DNA of 64,000 nt from Lewinellaceae bacterium (GCA_016708875.1 JADJFA010000026.1:1-64000), one strand, 5' to 3'. Counted from the first letter of the stretch, positions 27,436 to 35,922 are shown. A program made the numbers and translations. Notes: a model not told the origin generated them from the letters alone.

Positions 27436-28767
27436 CTACATAACCAGATTTGCCACCATTTCGGGTTTATTTGCCATTGTCTTACCCACGGGATGAACAT
27501 TTAAAGCCCCATTCTGCGGCACTGCCGCCAGAGCCTGCTCCAAATCCCACCACAAATCCTCCACATTTTCCACGCCGACAGAGAGGCGAACAAGATTGTC
27601 CTTGATGCCAAAAGCAAGTTTGTCTTCCGGCGCCACGCCAGCGTGGGTCATGGAGGCAGGATGCTGTGCCAGCGATTCCGTGCTGCCAAGACTGACCGCG
27701 AGTTTGACCAACTTCAAGTGGTTCAGAAAAGCAAAGGCTTCCGGTTCACCGCCCACTACTTCAAAGGAAACCATTGCGCCGGGGGAAGTACACTGTTTTT
27801 GATAAGTCACGAACGCATCGCCGTCTGAAATGGTGAGCAATCCAAGATAATGGACGTTTTCAATTTTTGGATGATTTATCAGCCGCCTGGCAATGATCTG
27901 GGCGTTTTCCGCCTGTTTTTCCATGCGCAACTTCAAGGTTTCGAGACTGCGCAAGAGCAGCCAACCCGTGTAGGGTGCGATCATATTGCCCAAAAAAGTA
28001 CGCAGCGTTTTCACCCGCGTCATCAGTGCTGCCGAGCCAAGGCAAGCGCCAGCGATGACATCGCTGTGGCCGCCAATGTATTTGGTGGCAGAGTAGAGTA
28101 CCAGATCAGCCCCATGTTTGAGTGGATGTTGCCAAAGTGGACCGAGGTAAGTATTGTCCACTGCAACCAAGGTTTGGCGGTCAGTATGGCCAAACTGATC
28201 GGCAATTTCCCTGCACATGGCAATGTCAACGAGGTCGTTGGTGGGGTTGGCTGGCGTTTCAAGGTAAATCATGGCAAGACGATCGGCTTTACCGCTGTTC
28301 CTGAGGATTTTCTCCAATTCGCTACGGCTGGCTTTTGGATGAAAACCCAATACATCTATGCCAAACTTAGGCAGCAAATGGTGCACAAAATGGTCGGTGC
28401 CACCATAAAGCGGGTTGCTATACAGCAACAAATCGCCAGGCTGCAAAAACTCAAACAGCACCGTTGCAATGGCAGCCATCCCACTTTCAAAAACGGCGCA
28501 TTCTTCCGCGCCATCCCAAAGAGAGAGGCGTTCTTCCAGAATTTGCATATCGGGATTGTTCAGTCGGCTATATATCAGTCCGGGTTTTTCCTTCGCCCCT
28601 TTTTCGCGCAGTCCATAAGCCACTTCAAAAAAGCCTTTGCCTTGTTCAGCAGAATCGAAAACAAACGTGGACGTTTGGAAGATGGGACATTTTACCGCAC
28701 CCTCCGACCACTCGGGGCGGTAACCGTGCGACATCATGAGGGTTTCGGGCTGAAATTGCTTTTTCAT
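27436..28767 (-). CDS. Cys/Met-metabolism PLP enzyme, methionine gamma-lyase-like
   Basis: A 443-aa pyridoxal-phosphate enzyme of the trans-sulfuration family. The cofactor lysine sits in VLYSATKYIGGHSD (about residue 230). The family core ESGMAAIATVLFEFLQPGDLLLYSNPLYGGT and the C-terminal AVSLGSTESLAQHPASMTHAGV are clear. The last motif, and the Lrp-type regulator read divergently from a shared promoter region, suggest a methionine gamma-lyase or related cysteine-desulfhydrase role rather than a biosynthetic one. Cystathionine gamma-synthase or lyase cannot be excluded. The length is slightly above the usual 400 because of an insert near residues 45-60 (YGLREKGAKEKPG). The frame is intact. 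Confidence 0.88.
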   Translation of the reverse strand: MKKQFQPETLMMSHGYRPEWSEGAVKCPIFQTSTFVFDSAEQGKGFFEVAYGLREKGAKEKPGLIYSRLNNPDMQILEERLSLWDGAEECAVFESGMAAIATVLFEFLQPGDLLLYSNPLYGGTDHFVHHLLPKFGIDVLGFHPKASRSELEKILRNSGKADRLAMIYLETPANPTNDLVDIAMCREIADQFGHTDRQTLVAVDNTYLGPLWQHPLKHGADLVLYSATKYIGGHSDVIAGACLGSAALMTRVKTLRTFLGNMIAPYTGWLLLRSLETLKLRMEKQAENAQIIARRLINHPKIENVHYLGLLTISDGDAFVTYQKQCTSPGAMVSFEVVGGEPEAFAFLNHLKLVKLAVSLGSTESLAQHPASMTHAGVAPEDKLAFGIKDNLVRLSVGVENVEDLWWDLEQALAAVPQNGALNVHPVGKTMANKPEMVANLVM

Positions 28768-28839
28768 GATAGAGTTAATTTTCTACAAAAGTGCCTATGT
28801 TTAATTTTTCTATCCAAATTTTGAAAACAAATAAGAAAA

Positions 28840-28871
28840 TAAATCCAATTTTCTTTGATTATTTGGATTTA
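28840..28871. promoter_or_regulatory. Candidate Lrp-type operator
   Basis: Inverted repeat TAAATCCAA (28840-28848) / TTGGATTTA (28863-28871) with a 14-bp spacer, lying over the -33 element of the regulator promoter. A half-site-like TATCCAAAT lies at 28811-28819. It sits in the divergent gap between a PLP lyase and an Lrp-family gene, where autoregulation is expected. This is inferred from position and symmetry only. Confidence 0.45.
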
Positions 28872-28884
28872 TAATCTAATTTTG
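28854..28884 (+). promoter_or_regulatory. Bacteroidota promoter for the Lrp-type regulator
   Basis: TTTG (28854-28857), exactly 19 bases, then TAATTTTG (28877-28884). This matches the established Bacteroidota consensus TTTG-N19-TAnnTTTG. The start codon follows 20 bases later, so the leader would be very short. Confidence 0.75.
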
Positions 28885-28903
28885 TTGGCCAATACCCGCC
28901 TTT

Positions 28904-29379
28904 ATGGAAAAAAAATCCGACGTTCTTGATGCCACTGATCGGTCTATTCTCCAGATGCTTCAGGAGGACGCTTTTTTAACTACCAAGGAAATCGCTTCCA
29001 GTGTCAACATGAGTACAACCCCCGTTTTTGAGCGCGTAAAAGGCTGGAACGCGATGGCTTTATTGCACGTTACACAGCACTGCTAGACCGACGAAAAGTG
29101 GGTCTTTCGATGTTGGTCTTTTGCGAGGTATCATTAAAGGAGCACAACCGCGACTTCCTGTTTCGATTTGAGCGGGAGGTTGCTGAATTGAAAGAAGTGA
29201 TTGAGTGTCACCACATTACCGGAGCATTCGACTATCTGCTTAAAGTGGTTGTTCAAGATATGGATGACTATCAGCAGTTTGTGAAGAACAAATTGGCCGC
29301 GCTCGAAAATATCGGTCAGGTACAAAGCCATTTTGTGATGACTGAAGTAAAGAATTCAACGGTATTGCCGCTGGATTAA
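28904..29379 (+). CDS. Lrp/AsnC-family transcriptional regulator (frameshifted)
   Basis: About 158 aa. The N-terminal helix-turn-helix is clear (DATDRSILQMLQEDAF, then TTKEIASSVNMSTTPVFERVK). One missing base near 29042 shifts the frame; restoring it gives KRLERDGFIARYTALLDRRKVGLSM, the normal Lrp linker. The C-terminal ligand-sensing (RAM) domain follows (VIECHHITGAFDYLLKVVVQDMDDYQQFV). Lrp proteins respond to amino acids. Divergent transcription from the PLP lyase suggests control of methionine or cysteine breakdown. A consensus promoter and a candidate operator lie just upstream. Confidence 0.9.
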
Positions 29380-29415
29380 ACTGACCCTTTTTCTTAACTT
29401 ATAAACGATAAATAC

Positions 29416-30357
29416 ATGCAAAACGCAATTAAATTCCCATTTTTAGCCCTAATCGCCCTGGCATTAATGATGCCCGCCAGTTCTTGTGTAACCAAAAAGA
29501 AGTACAAGTCCATGCAGGCAACGATGCAAACGGAATTGGACCTGGCAAACCAAAATCTGGCCAAATACGGCAAACAGCTCAACGAACTGATGTCCCAACT
29601 CTCCGTATGTGAAGCGGAAAAAGCAGCCGGCAAAAACGAATCCCTAACCGCCCTCCGACTCCGCGAAGAACAAATCGCTGACCTCCGCGCGCAAATTGCT
29701 GACTGCCAGGCGCAACGCGACAAACAGGTATCTCAAGTGGGCAACCTTACCGTACTCTCCCAATCGGCCAGCGACAACATCAAGGAAACCCTCTCCCAAC
29801 TACAAGGCAAGGACAAATACATTCGCCTCCTTCAAGCCGCCAAGACGAAAGCCGATTCCATTAATCTGGCACTCGCAGTCAACCTCAAAAACGTGCTCAA
29901 AGAGGGTATTGAGGACAAAGACGTGGATGTGAAAGTGGACAAAACGGTGGTGTTTATTAACCTGTCTGATAAGATGCTATACCAAAGCGGCAGCTACCTG
30001 CTGACCCCTAGGGCAAACCAGGTGCTGGGTAAAATTGCAGCCATCATCGAATCACGTCCCGATCTCGAAGTGATGGTAGAAGGCTATACCGACAATGTGC
30101 CTTACAAAAATGGTGTGCTGGAAGACAACTGGGATCTGAGCGTAAAACGCTCCACCGCCGTAGTGCGGTCTTTGCAGCGCGATTTCAAAATCAATCCTAA
30201 CCGGCTTATTGCTGCAGGGCGCGGGGAGTACAATACGTTGGCTACCAACAGTACCGAAGAAGGCCGTGCAACCAACCGGCGCACCAGGATCATTATCCTG
30301 CCTAAACTGGACCAGTTTTATGATTTATTGAACCCGAATTTGGTGCCGAGGAAGTAA
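29416..30357 (+). CDS. OmpA-family peptidoglycan-binding lipoprotein
   Basis: A 313-aa protein. The signal ends in a lipobox-like MPASSCV (Cys about residue 24). A long coiled coil (about residues 30-150) is rich in Glu, Gln and Lys (LRLREEQIADLRAQIADCQAQRDKQ in part), followed by an OmpA-like domain with YQSGSYLLTPRANQVLGKIA, VEGYTDNVPY, NWDLSVKRSTAVVRSL and NRRTRIIILPK. These residues bind peptidoglycan, so the protein tethers the outer membrane or an envelope complex to the wall. It is convergent with tryptophan dioxygenase across a perfect palindromic terminator. The frame is intact. Confidence 0.92.
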   Translation: MQNAIKFPFLALIALALMMPASSCVTKKKYKSMQATMQTELDLANQNLAKYGKQLNELMSQLSVCEAEKAAGKNESLTALRLREEQIADLRAQIADCQAQRDKQVSQVGNLTVLSQSASDNIKETLSQLQGKDKYIRLLQAAKTKADSINLALAVNLKNVLKEGIEDKDVDVKVDKTVVFINLSDKMLYQSGSYLLTPRANQVLGKIAAIIESRPDLEVMVEGYTDNVPYKNGVLEDNWDLSVKRSTAVVRSLQRDFKINPNRLIAAGRGEYNTLATNSTEEGRATNRRTRIIILPKLDQFYDLLNPNLVPRK

Positions 30358-30364
30358 TATAGTT

Positions 30365-30398
30365 TAACGTCGGAAGGGTTTAAACCCTTCCGACGTTA
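30365..30398. terminator. Perfect palindromic terminator between convergent genes
   Basis: A 34-bp perfect palindrome; its right half reads AAACCCTTCCGACGTTA. It lies seven bases after the OmpA-family gene and includes the stop codon of the tryptophan dioxygenase gene coming the other way, so it serves both convergent transcripts. A partial copy of the arm follows at about 30400-30415. Confidence 0.75.
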
Positions 30399-31334
30399 AC
30401 CCTTCCATCCGACGTTCACTCCCCAATTCTCCAACTCCTCCTTACTCCACAACTCCGGAAAAAATATCCGCCGCTGATACTTTGGCAGCATATACTTTTT
30501 CCAATCACTACCCCCCGTTGCTTCGGCAGGTGGTCCCTTGCTTTCGAGGTATTTCTGCGCGGCGTGGTAGTGCGCCATTACCCAGGAGATGTTTACTGTA
30601 TAGTCATAATGGCGCATGGCATCCACCAAGGCAGGATTTTCGCGATCAGCGGCCGGTAGCATACGGAATCTAGCCCAAAGGTTTTTCTCGTTATATGCCT
30701 CCATGGTTCGAAGGAATTCGGCTTTGTAGCGCTCCTCAAAAAGCTGAATGAGTGTGCTCTTTTCGCCTGTCGCGTGGTTTTTCCCGGCGGCCTGCCAGTA
30801 GAGGTGGTCGTAGGCGTGTTCATAGGGAGTGTTGCGGTCAATCGTGGCTCGGAACCGATAGTCAATCAGGTTGATCAGGTCGGTGGAGCAAAATTCAATC
30901 ATTCGATATTGGGCACTTTGAAAGCCACTGGCGGGGGTAAGCGTGTTTCGGAATTTCAGGTATTGCTCCGCGTCCATGCCATCGCCCATAATGGTAAAAG
31001 AGCTTGACAACATATCGAAATAGCGACTGATTCGGGCCAGTTTTTCAGCAAAAAGCGCGGTGGTAAGCTCCTTGCAATCTGATACCTGCTGGATTTCCCA
31101 AAGGATCATTTTGAACAACAACTCGTTGATTTGGTGGTACATAATGAACACCATTTCGTCGGGCAGCGTAGTGCGCTGAATCTGCAAGTTCAACAAAGCG
31201 TCGGTCTGGATATAATCCCAGTAAGTGATGGGTTTGGCCCATACCAGCCCTTCAAGATGGGTATTGGGGTTCTGGCCAATGGCCTGAAATTTTTCTTCGA
31301 CGCGCTGGAGAAGTTCGGGTGGAATTTGATGCAT
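30396..31334 (-). CDS. kynA: Tryptophan 2,3-dioxygenase
   Basis: Heme enzyme that opens the indole ring of tryptophan to N-formylkynurenine. 312 aa. The catalytic region MVFIMYHQINELLFKMILWE contains the substrate-side His. SFTIMGDGMDAEQYLKFRNTLTPASGFQSAQYRMIEF is the conserved heme and substrate pocket. NISWVMAHYHAAQKYL contains the proximal heme His. The C-terminus (TGGSDWKKYMLPKYQRRIFFPELW) matches the Bacteroidota form. No other kynurenine-pathway gene is next to it. The frame is intact. Confidence 0.95.
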   Translation of the reverse strand: MHQIPPELLQRVEEKFQAIGQNPNTHLEGLVWAKPITYWDYIQTDALLNLQIQRTTLPDEMVFIMYHQINELLFKMILWEIQQVSDCKELTTALFAEKLARISRYFDMLSSSFTIMGDGMDAEQYLKFRNTLTPASGFQSAQYRMIEFCSTDLINLIDYRFRATIDRNTPYEHAYDHLYWQAAGKNHATGEKSTLIQLFEERYKAEFLRTMEAYNEKNLWARFRMLPAADRENPALVDAMRHYDYTVNISWVMAHYHAAQKYLESKGPPAEATGGSDWKKYMLPKYQRRIFFPELWSKEELENWGVNVGWKG

Positions 31335-31360
31335 GGTTAAATCGTATAAGTAGAAGGTCT

Positions 31361-31436
31361 AAAAACACATAGGCACACAGGGCACATAGCGTCTTGATTT
31401 TCAACAACTATGTGCCCTATGTGCCTATGTGTTTTT
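31361..31436. repeat. Word-type stem-loop upstream of tryptophan dioxygenase
   Basis: The left arm (31361-31390) contains CACATAGGCACACAGGGCACATAG and the right arm (31408-31436) its inverse. CACATAG and GGCACA words repeat directly within each arm. It is probably a terminator or leader hairpin between the dioxygenase and the next minus-strand gene. Confidence 0.62.
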
Positions 31437-31486
31437 TAGAAAACTTATTGTGCTCATTTACTTCTACCTCGTATGTTTAAAAAAAA

Positions 31487-31858
31487 CTACAAGGTCTCGT
31501 TTTTTCGTGATTGCAACTGACTGTATCGCGACAGGATAAACAACACTCCTGTAACAAACAGGGGCAAAGAAAACATTAAAAATAGTCCTGTCTGCCGCCA
31601 GGTGCCAAAATGAATAGTGAAAATCATCCCCAACATCATAAACACCAGCCCACCAATAATGCGGCGATGCCAAGCCAGCCATAGCGCAGCAATTACAGCG
31701 GCAGTTGGCACAAGGTGCGCCAAGATGTGGCCAAATTTCTGAAAAAAAGTTTGGTGCGCTTCAAAGGAGTCCAATGCAAACAGGGAGATGAATCCGGCGA
31801 AGATAAGCGCCAGGATTCGAGGAAGCCAGGTTAGGATAGTAAATGAAGTATGCTTCAT
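31487..31858 (-). CDS. Uncharacterised four-helix membrane protein
   Basis: A 123-aa protein with four predicted transmembrane helices (about residues 12-27, 42-62, 67-85 and 90-108) and a short basic C-terminus. I cannot assign a family with confidence; small Bacteroidota membrane proteins of this length and helix layout are common. It lies between tryptophan dioxygenase and the SafE-like gene of the cbb3 cluster, on the same strand as the latter, with a gap of 48 bases, so it could be the tail of the oxidase operon. The frame is intact. Confidence 0.62.
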   Translation of the reverse strand: MKHTSFTILTWLPRILALIFAGFISLFALDSFEAHQTFFQKFGHILAHLVPTAAVIAALWLAWHRRIIGGLVFMMLGMIFTIHFGTWRQTGLFLMFSLPLFVTGVLFILSRYSQLQSRKNETL

Positions 31859-31906
31859 TCAATTGTTTTTAATACCTACGAGGTTTAAAATCACGATCAA
31901 CCTAAT

Positions 31907-32602
31907 TCAGTGACAATCCACGCCCGCCTTAGGCACCGCAGATTCAAACAACGACAAGTCCAGATTCAAGCCGCGCTGGAGCAACAAAAGTCCAACCAAT
32001 CCGAGTAAAACAGGTTGTGCAAACTTGATTTTTTGCCGAATTGATACACTGAATGACCTTCCTAAAACACTCACCATCAATAACAAAGGCAAAGTGCCAA
32101 TACCAAAAACAGCCATAAAAAGACCGCCTTCCAGTCCGCCACTGGAGGCGATAGCGCCTGCCAAAGCAGCGTACACCATGCCGCAGGGCAAGAGTCCGTT
32201 GAGCAGTCCAATGGAGAATGTGCTGCCGTTGGGGCTTTTCCGCATCAGGTTTCCGATGCCCGATTTAACGCCTTGCGTGAACGCGCCAAAACCGGGCAAT
32301 GCCGTTACGAGTTGCTCAAAACGCCAGGCCATGAAGGCCATGCCCAACATAAAAGCACCCGCTCCGATAGAGAGTATTTTTTGAAATCCTGCTATTGCCA
32401 AACCCTTGCCCAGGAGTCCGAATAACACGCCCAGTGCAGCGTAGGTAAGGATGCGCCCGACATGATACACCAGCATCTTCCGCATCACCTGCCACTTGCC
32501 CGCCGCATCGAGCGGAAGCGCAAGCAACAATGGACCGCACATTCCCACACAGTGCAGGCTGCCGGCGAGGCCGAGAAGGAGTGCTGTTATTAGTATACTC
32601 AT
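31907..32602 (-). CDS. SafE/TauE-like (CcoI-associated) copper-handling membrane protein
   Basis: A 231-aa protein with six hydrophobic segments. The first helix ends in GSLHCVGMCGPLLLALPL, whose C-x3-MC motif is typical of the heavy-metal/copper group of the sulfite-exporter-TauE/SafE family that accompanies cbb3 oxidase genes. NGLLPCGMVYAALAGA in a later helix is the second family hallmark. In related clusters this protein helps supply copper to the oxidase. Here it is the distal gene of ccoS-ccoNO-ccoQ-ccoP-ccoG-ccoH. A 31-nt palindromic element follows its upstream side at 32611. The frame is intact. Confidence 0.88.
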   Translation of the reverse strand: MSILITALLLGLAGSLHCVGMCGPLLLALPLDAAGKWQVMRKMLVYHVGRILTYAALGVLFGLLGKGLAIAGFQKILSIGAGAFMLGMAFMAWRFEQLVTALPGFGAFTQGVKSGIGNLMRKSPNGSTFSIGLLNGLLPCGMVYAALAGAIASSGGLEGGLFMAVFGIGTLPLLLMVSVLGRSFSVSIRQKIKFAQPVLLGLVGLLLLQRGLNLDLSLFESAVPKAGVDCH

Positions 32603-32610
32603 TGTATCAT

Positions 32611-32641
32611 TTTACCCGCCGTAGCTTTAGCGAAGGAGGGT
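32611..32641. repeat. 31-nt palindromic element, intergenic copy
   Basis: Stem ACCCGCC (from 32614) with GGAGGGT at the end, and an inner GCTTTAGC mini-stem. It differs by one base from the copy inside the P-type ATPase gene (43090-43120) and by three from the copy inside ccoG (33953-33983). It lies between the SafE-like gene and ccoH. Confidence 0.75.
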
Positions 32642-32739
32642 CGGCATTATTACCATTTTTTACGCTGCCTGCGAAAAACAAAACGTCTAATGGCTGACAT
32701 ATTCCAATGAATAAGATGTTCCGTTTACGCATCTCTATA

Positions 32740-33177
32740 CTATAAGACAATCGCCGTTTCCCAAAAATACTTTTTCCCGTCGGCGGTTTCCCAATCCAGC
32801 TCAACATGCCAACGACCTGCGGTTAATCCTTCAGCGGGAATTTCCAGTAGGGAGGTGTTTTCTATTTTCGATAAAAAATCTTCCCGAGTGGTAGCCGAAC
32901 GAAAGCACTTTATAGTGCCCGTTTGGGCTGTCATTCCTTCGGGAAATTCAACTTGAATTTTTTTAGCCGACGCGTCGAATTGAACCTTTGGTGGTACTGT
33001 GAGCGTCGCTGTGTTTTGTTTTTTATCCAGTCGCACCTGATAGTTTATATCTAGCGAATAATAATCTTTTTGCACCAATTGCGGTGGGTAACGGGTAGTT
33101 GCCACCACAAGCGATATCATGCTTACAGCAAAAAAGATAAAGAATATAACGATGCCGGTACCCCAGTTGAATTTCAT
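32740..33177 (-). CDS. ccoH: CcoH/FixH-family cbb3 oxidase assembly protein
   Basis: A 145-aa protein with one N-terminal membrane helix (NWGTGIVIFFIFFAVSMISLVVA) followed by a periplasmic beta-sandwich. VQKDYYSLDINYQVRLDK is the family hallmark after the helix, and GRWHVELDWETADGKKYFWE closes the domain. FixH/CcoH is needed for stable assembly of the cbb3 oxidase. It is downstream of ccoG, separated by a hairpin (33192-33229). The frame is intact. Confidence 0.88.
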   Translation of the reverse strand: MKFNWGTGIVIFFIFFAVSMISLVVATTRYPPQLVQKDYYSLDINYQVRLDKKQNTATLTVPPKVQFDASAKKIQVEFPEGMTAQTGTIKCFRSATTREDFLSKIENTSLLEIPAEGLTAGRWHVELDWETADGKKYFWETAIVL

Positions 33178-33191
33178 AATAGTGTAGATTT

Positions 33192-33229
33192 TTTACCCGC
33201 TGAAGACCTTTTGACCTTCGACGGGTAAA
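33192..33229. terminator. Hairpin between ccoG and ccoH
   Basis: TTTACCCG-type left arm and CGGGTAAAG right arm, pairing imperfectly over about 15 bp. Located in the 64-base gap. Its outer bases resemble the ends of the 31-nt palindromic element, but the interior differs. Confidence 0.45.
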
Positions 33230-33241
33230 GATGAGGATTAA

Positions 33242-34873
33242 TCAATGGTTGTTTTCCTTCTTTTTGGAATCATCTTCGTGCTCCTCACCCGATTTGTGGT
33301 CCTCATGTTCTTTTTCCATTTTGGGTAAATGACCGTCTATCCCCATGAAATTGGTCTTTACCTCATCTACTTTTTTACCGTTGGAAATAACCTCGATAAC
33401 AATGGGTGTTTTGCGCCCACGTAGTTCAGTCTCAGGCATTTCTACAAAAAATGCGCCCTCCACTTTTTCGCCTTTGGGGATATTGGCAGGTTTTTTCCCA
33501 ACGTATTGAATGTTCGCGCCGGGTGTGGTGACATGCAATTCCGCCGGAAGTTCGTGGTTGGATTTGTTGATGAGAACGTAGGTATAGAGGTTGGTCAGGT
33601 GGGTATCGTCTTTCTGCTGGTAAAGTTGCCCTGGTGAGCGCAGGATGATGGTCTCCATTATGCCGCGACGGGCGATGAGAAACACATCGAGTGCCAACAA
33701 CGCAATCAACACCCCTGTATAGGCATACACGCGGGTGGTAAAAATCTTCCTACGACCAGATTCTATACCCGTCATCGAATCGTACCGAATAAGCCCCAGA
33801 GGTCGGTTGATTTTTTGCATGATGGAATCGCAGGCATCAATGCAGGCGGTACAGTTGGTGCATTCCAGTTGCGTGCCATTGCGGATGTCAATGCCTGTTG
33901 GACATACCGCAACGCAAAGATTACAGTCAATGCAGTCGCCGATTTTGGACTGTTTACCCGCCGTAGGTTCACCGAAGGAGGGTGGACTTTGGACATTAGA
34001 AGGTGCTGCACCGACAGTGGATTGGATTTGCTCCACGGGGTCACGGTATTCCATTGGCCGTGGATTTGGGGCCGACTTTTCTTTCTTCAATTTTGTGCGC
34101 GGTTCGCCCCGAACATGGTCATAGGCCACCACAATGGAATCTTTGACCAACAATACACTTTGCAGGCGACCGTAAGGACAAATGGTGGTACAAACCTGTT
34201 CGCGCAACACGGCAAATACACTATAAAAAGCAGCACTAAAAACCAACATGGCCGCAAATCCGCCCCAATGCTGATTGATCGGTTCCCGGATGATTTTCAA
34301 CACCTCGTCCATACTGATCAAGTATGCAAGAAAGAAATTGGTAAACAGCAAGGCGAGACCGTAAATGATGCCGTGTTTCAGGACTTTTTTTCGGATTTTC
34401 TGTGCGTTCCAGGGTGAAAGAGCAAGTTTGCGTTGTTCGCCAGCATCTCCTTCAATCCAATATTCAATTTTTCGAAAAATCATTTCCATGAAAATCGTCT
34501 GCGGGCACACCCAGCCACAAAAAAGCCGCCCGAACACCACCGTGAACAAGATAATGAACACGATGAATGTCAGCATTGCCAGCACAAACAGGTGAAAATC
34601 CTGCGGGGTAAACAAGAGTCCAAACAGCACGAATTTCCGTTCCAACACATTGAACAACAGAAACTGTTCGCCATCTACTTTGATAAAGGGCATCAAAATA
34701 AAAACCGCCAGAAAGGCCACACTCACCCAGGTACGCCACTTGTAATAACGTCCGGATGGTTTCTTTGGGTAAAGCCAGATTCGTTTGCCCTGTGCGTCCA
34801 CTGTCGCAAGGTGATCGCGATATTCTTCGTTGTCTTCGAAGACGTTATTTAAAGACTCTTGATTCATAGCCAT
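33242..34873 (-). CDS. ccoG: CcoG, cbb3 oxidase accessory ferredoxin-like protein (with in-frame repeat insert)
   Basis: 543-aa membrane iron-sulfur protein that reduces copper for cbb3 assembly. It has five membrane helices in the N-terminal half, with FGRLFCGWVCPQTIFMEM and ICPYGRLQS; two 4Fe-4S motifs, CIDCNLCVAVCPTGIDIRNG and CTNCTACIDAC; and a C-terminal periplasmic Ig-like FixG domain. Between the last helix region and the first cluster there is an extra stretch of about 45 residues (SAPNPRPMEY to GKQSKIGD). Part of it is encoded by the 31-nt palindromic element on the opposite strand. Homologues usually have a much shorter basic linker here, so the insertion probably sits in a tolerant loop. 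The last 30 residues are strongly charged. The frame is intact. Confidence 0.93.
   Translation of the reverse strand: MAMNQESLNNVFEDNEEYRDHLATVDAQGKRIWLYPKKPSGRYYKWRTWVSVAFLAVFILMPFIKVDGEQFLLFNVLERKFVLFGLLFTPQDFHLFVLAMLTFIVFIILFTVVFGRLFCGWVCPQTIFMEMIFRKIEYWIEGDAGEQRKLALSPWNAQKIRKKVLKHGIIYGLALLFTNFFLAYLISMDEVLKIIREPINQHWGGFAAMLVFSAAFYSVFAVLREQVCTTICPYGRLQSVLLVKDSIVVAYDHVRGEPRTKLKKEKSAPNPRPMEYRDPVEQIQSTVGAAPSNVQSPPSFGEPTAGKQSKIGDCIDCNLCVAVCPTGIDIRNGTQLECTNCTACIDACDSIMQKINRPLGLIRYDSMTGIESGRRKIFTTRVYAYTGVLIALLALDVFLIARRGIMETIILRSPGQLYQQKDDTHLTNLYTYVLINKSNHELPAELHVTTPGANIQYVGKKPANIPKGEKVEGAFFVEMPETELRGRKTPIVIEVISNGKKVDEVKTNFMGIDGHLPKMEKEHEDHKSGEEHEDDSKKKENNH
33953..33983. repeat. 31-nt palindromic element inside ccoG
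   Basis: Same element as at 32611 and 43090. On the coding (minus) strand it reads as P-P-S-F-G-E-P-T-A-G-K without a stop. The inner mini-stem is GGTTCACC instead of GCTTTAGC; the paired C/G positions are swapped, so pairing is kept. Flanked by reiterated GTCCAAA words. Confidence 0.75.
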
Positions 34874-34890
34874 CTGTTTTTTTTAGTTGT

Positions 34891-34972
34891 TAAGGGTTTA
34901 TGAGGGTTTATTAAGGTTGATAATCAACCTTGATAAACCCTCATAAACCCTTATCAACCCTCATAAACCCTT
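34891..34972. repeat. Word-type stem-loop between ccoP and ccoG
   Basis: AAGGGTTTATGAGGGTTTAT words on the left and ATAAACCCTCATAAACCC words on the right form a long stem. A further direct copy (TCAACCCTCATAAACCC) reaches the ccoP stop. The same words occur at 36160-36236 and 51755-51880. Confidence 0.68.
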
Positions 34973-35903
34973 ACTTAACCCCCACCGAATCTGGCGCTGC
35001 TGCCGCTTCATCCTTCCAAATCACACCTTGCGGTGCTTTCGGATTGGGAGGGTTGGTTCCTTTCAATGTCAGGATATAACTTGCCACTTTCTGCATATCA
35101 GACGGTTTCAACTGGGATGACCAGGCTATCATACCCTTATCAGGCACCCCGTACTTGATTGTTTTGAACAGGTCTTTGATGCCGCCGCCATGTATCCAGT
35201 ACTCGTCGGTGAAGTTCGGGCCGACGGTGCCCTCGCCTTTTTGTCCATGGCAAGCGGCACATACATTTTTGAAAATCAATTCGCCTTCACCCAATGCGCC
35301 GGCATCCGTCACAACGCTTACATTCGATTCGTCTACCGCATTGGCTTTGCCAGCTAAGGCCATAGCAATTTCTTTTTTAGCAGTTGCGACATCCTGTTTA
35401 TACTCATCCGCCTGATTAAGTCCGTTGCCGCCCCAGTGGTAGTACCACATGTATCCAATCGCCCAAAGAATGGTCAGTATAAACATATTGACCCACCAAG
35501 GGGGCAGGTGATTGTCAAGCTCCCGAATGCCATCATAATTGTGATCCAGTGTGATTTCCCCTTCCATTTCACGGGGTATGGGGTCTTCCCAGTATTTTTT
35601 GCGCAAGCGGGTGAAAAAGTCCTCCTCCACAGGCCGTAACTCGGCACTTTCTGTGGGCATTAAAATGCCGTGTTTTTCAGATTCGAGATTAATCAGGTGT
35701 TTTGTCAGCAATGCATTGGTGCGCACCACCACTGCAATCACGACTATGAACAACAGCACAGCAGCAATCAAAAAAGCTGTGGTCATTATGTTTGAAAACC
35801 CATCCGCGTTGTTTGGGACGGCAGTCGTTACTGCTTGCCCCCAGCTCGTGGTTATGCTGGCGAGGAGCAGTAAAAAGGTTGGCAGATATTTTTTCGATGT
35901 CAT
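34971..35903 (-). CDS. ccoP: CcoP, cbb3 oxidase c-type cytochrome subunit
   Basis: About 310 aa from ATG 35903 (MTSKKYLPTF); the upstream part of the open frame is repeat-derived and not counted. It has an N-terminal signal-like helix, a second membrane helix (AAVLLFIVVIAVVV), then the CcoP signature HNYDGIRELDNHLPPWWVNMFILTILWAIGYMWYYH in part, and a single cytochrome c domain with heme motif CAACHGQ and axial Met in GMIAWSSQL. Classical proteobacterial CcoP has two hemes; the one-heme form is usual in Bacteroidota. It feeds electrons to the CcoNO core. The frame is intact. Confidence 0.94.
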   Translation of the reverse strand: MTSKKYLPTFLLLLASITTSWGQAVTTAVPNNADGFSNIMTTAFLIAAVLLFIVVIAVVVRTNALLTKHLINLESEKHGILMPTESAELRPVEEDFFTRLRKKYWEDPIPREMEGEITLDHNYDGIRELDNHLPPWWVNMFILTILWAIGYMWYYHWGGNGLNQADEYKQDVATAKKEIAMALAGKANAVDESNVSVVTDAGALGEGELIFKNVCAACHGQKGEGTVGPNFTDEYWIHGGGIKDLFKTIKYGVPDKGMIAWSSQLKPSDMQKVASYILTLKGTNPPNPKAPQGVIWKDEAAAAPDSVGVK

Positions 35904-35922
35904 TTTTAATAGAATTTTTCGC

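Noticed and set aside
27850..28824. 324-aa open frame on the plus strand opposite the PLP lyase
   Set aside because: Antisense to an intact, motif-bearing enzyme; composition rich in His, Phe and Gln as expected from a shadow frame.
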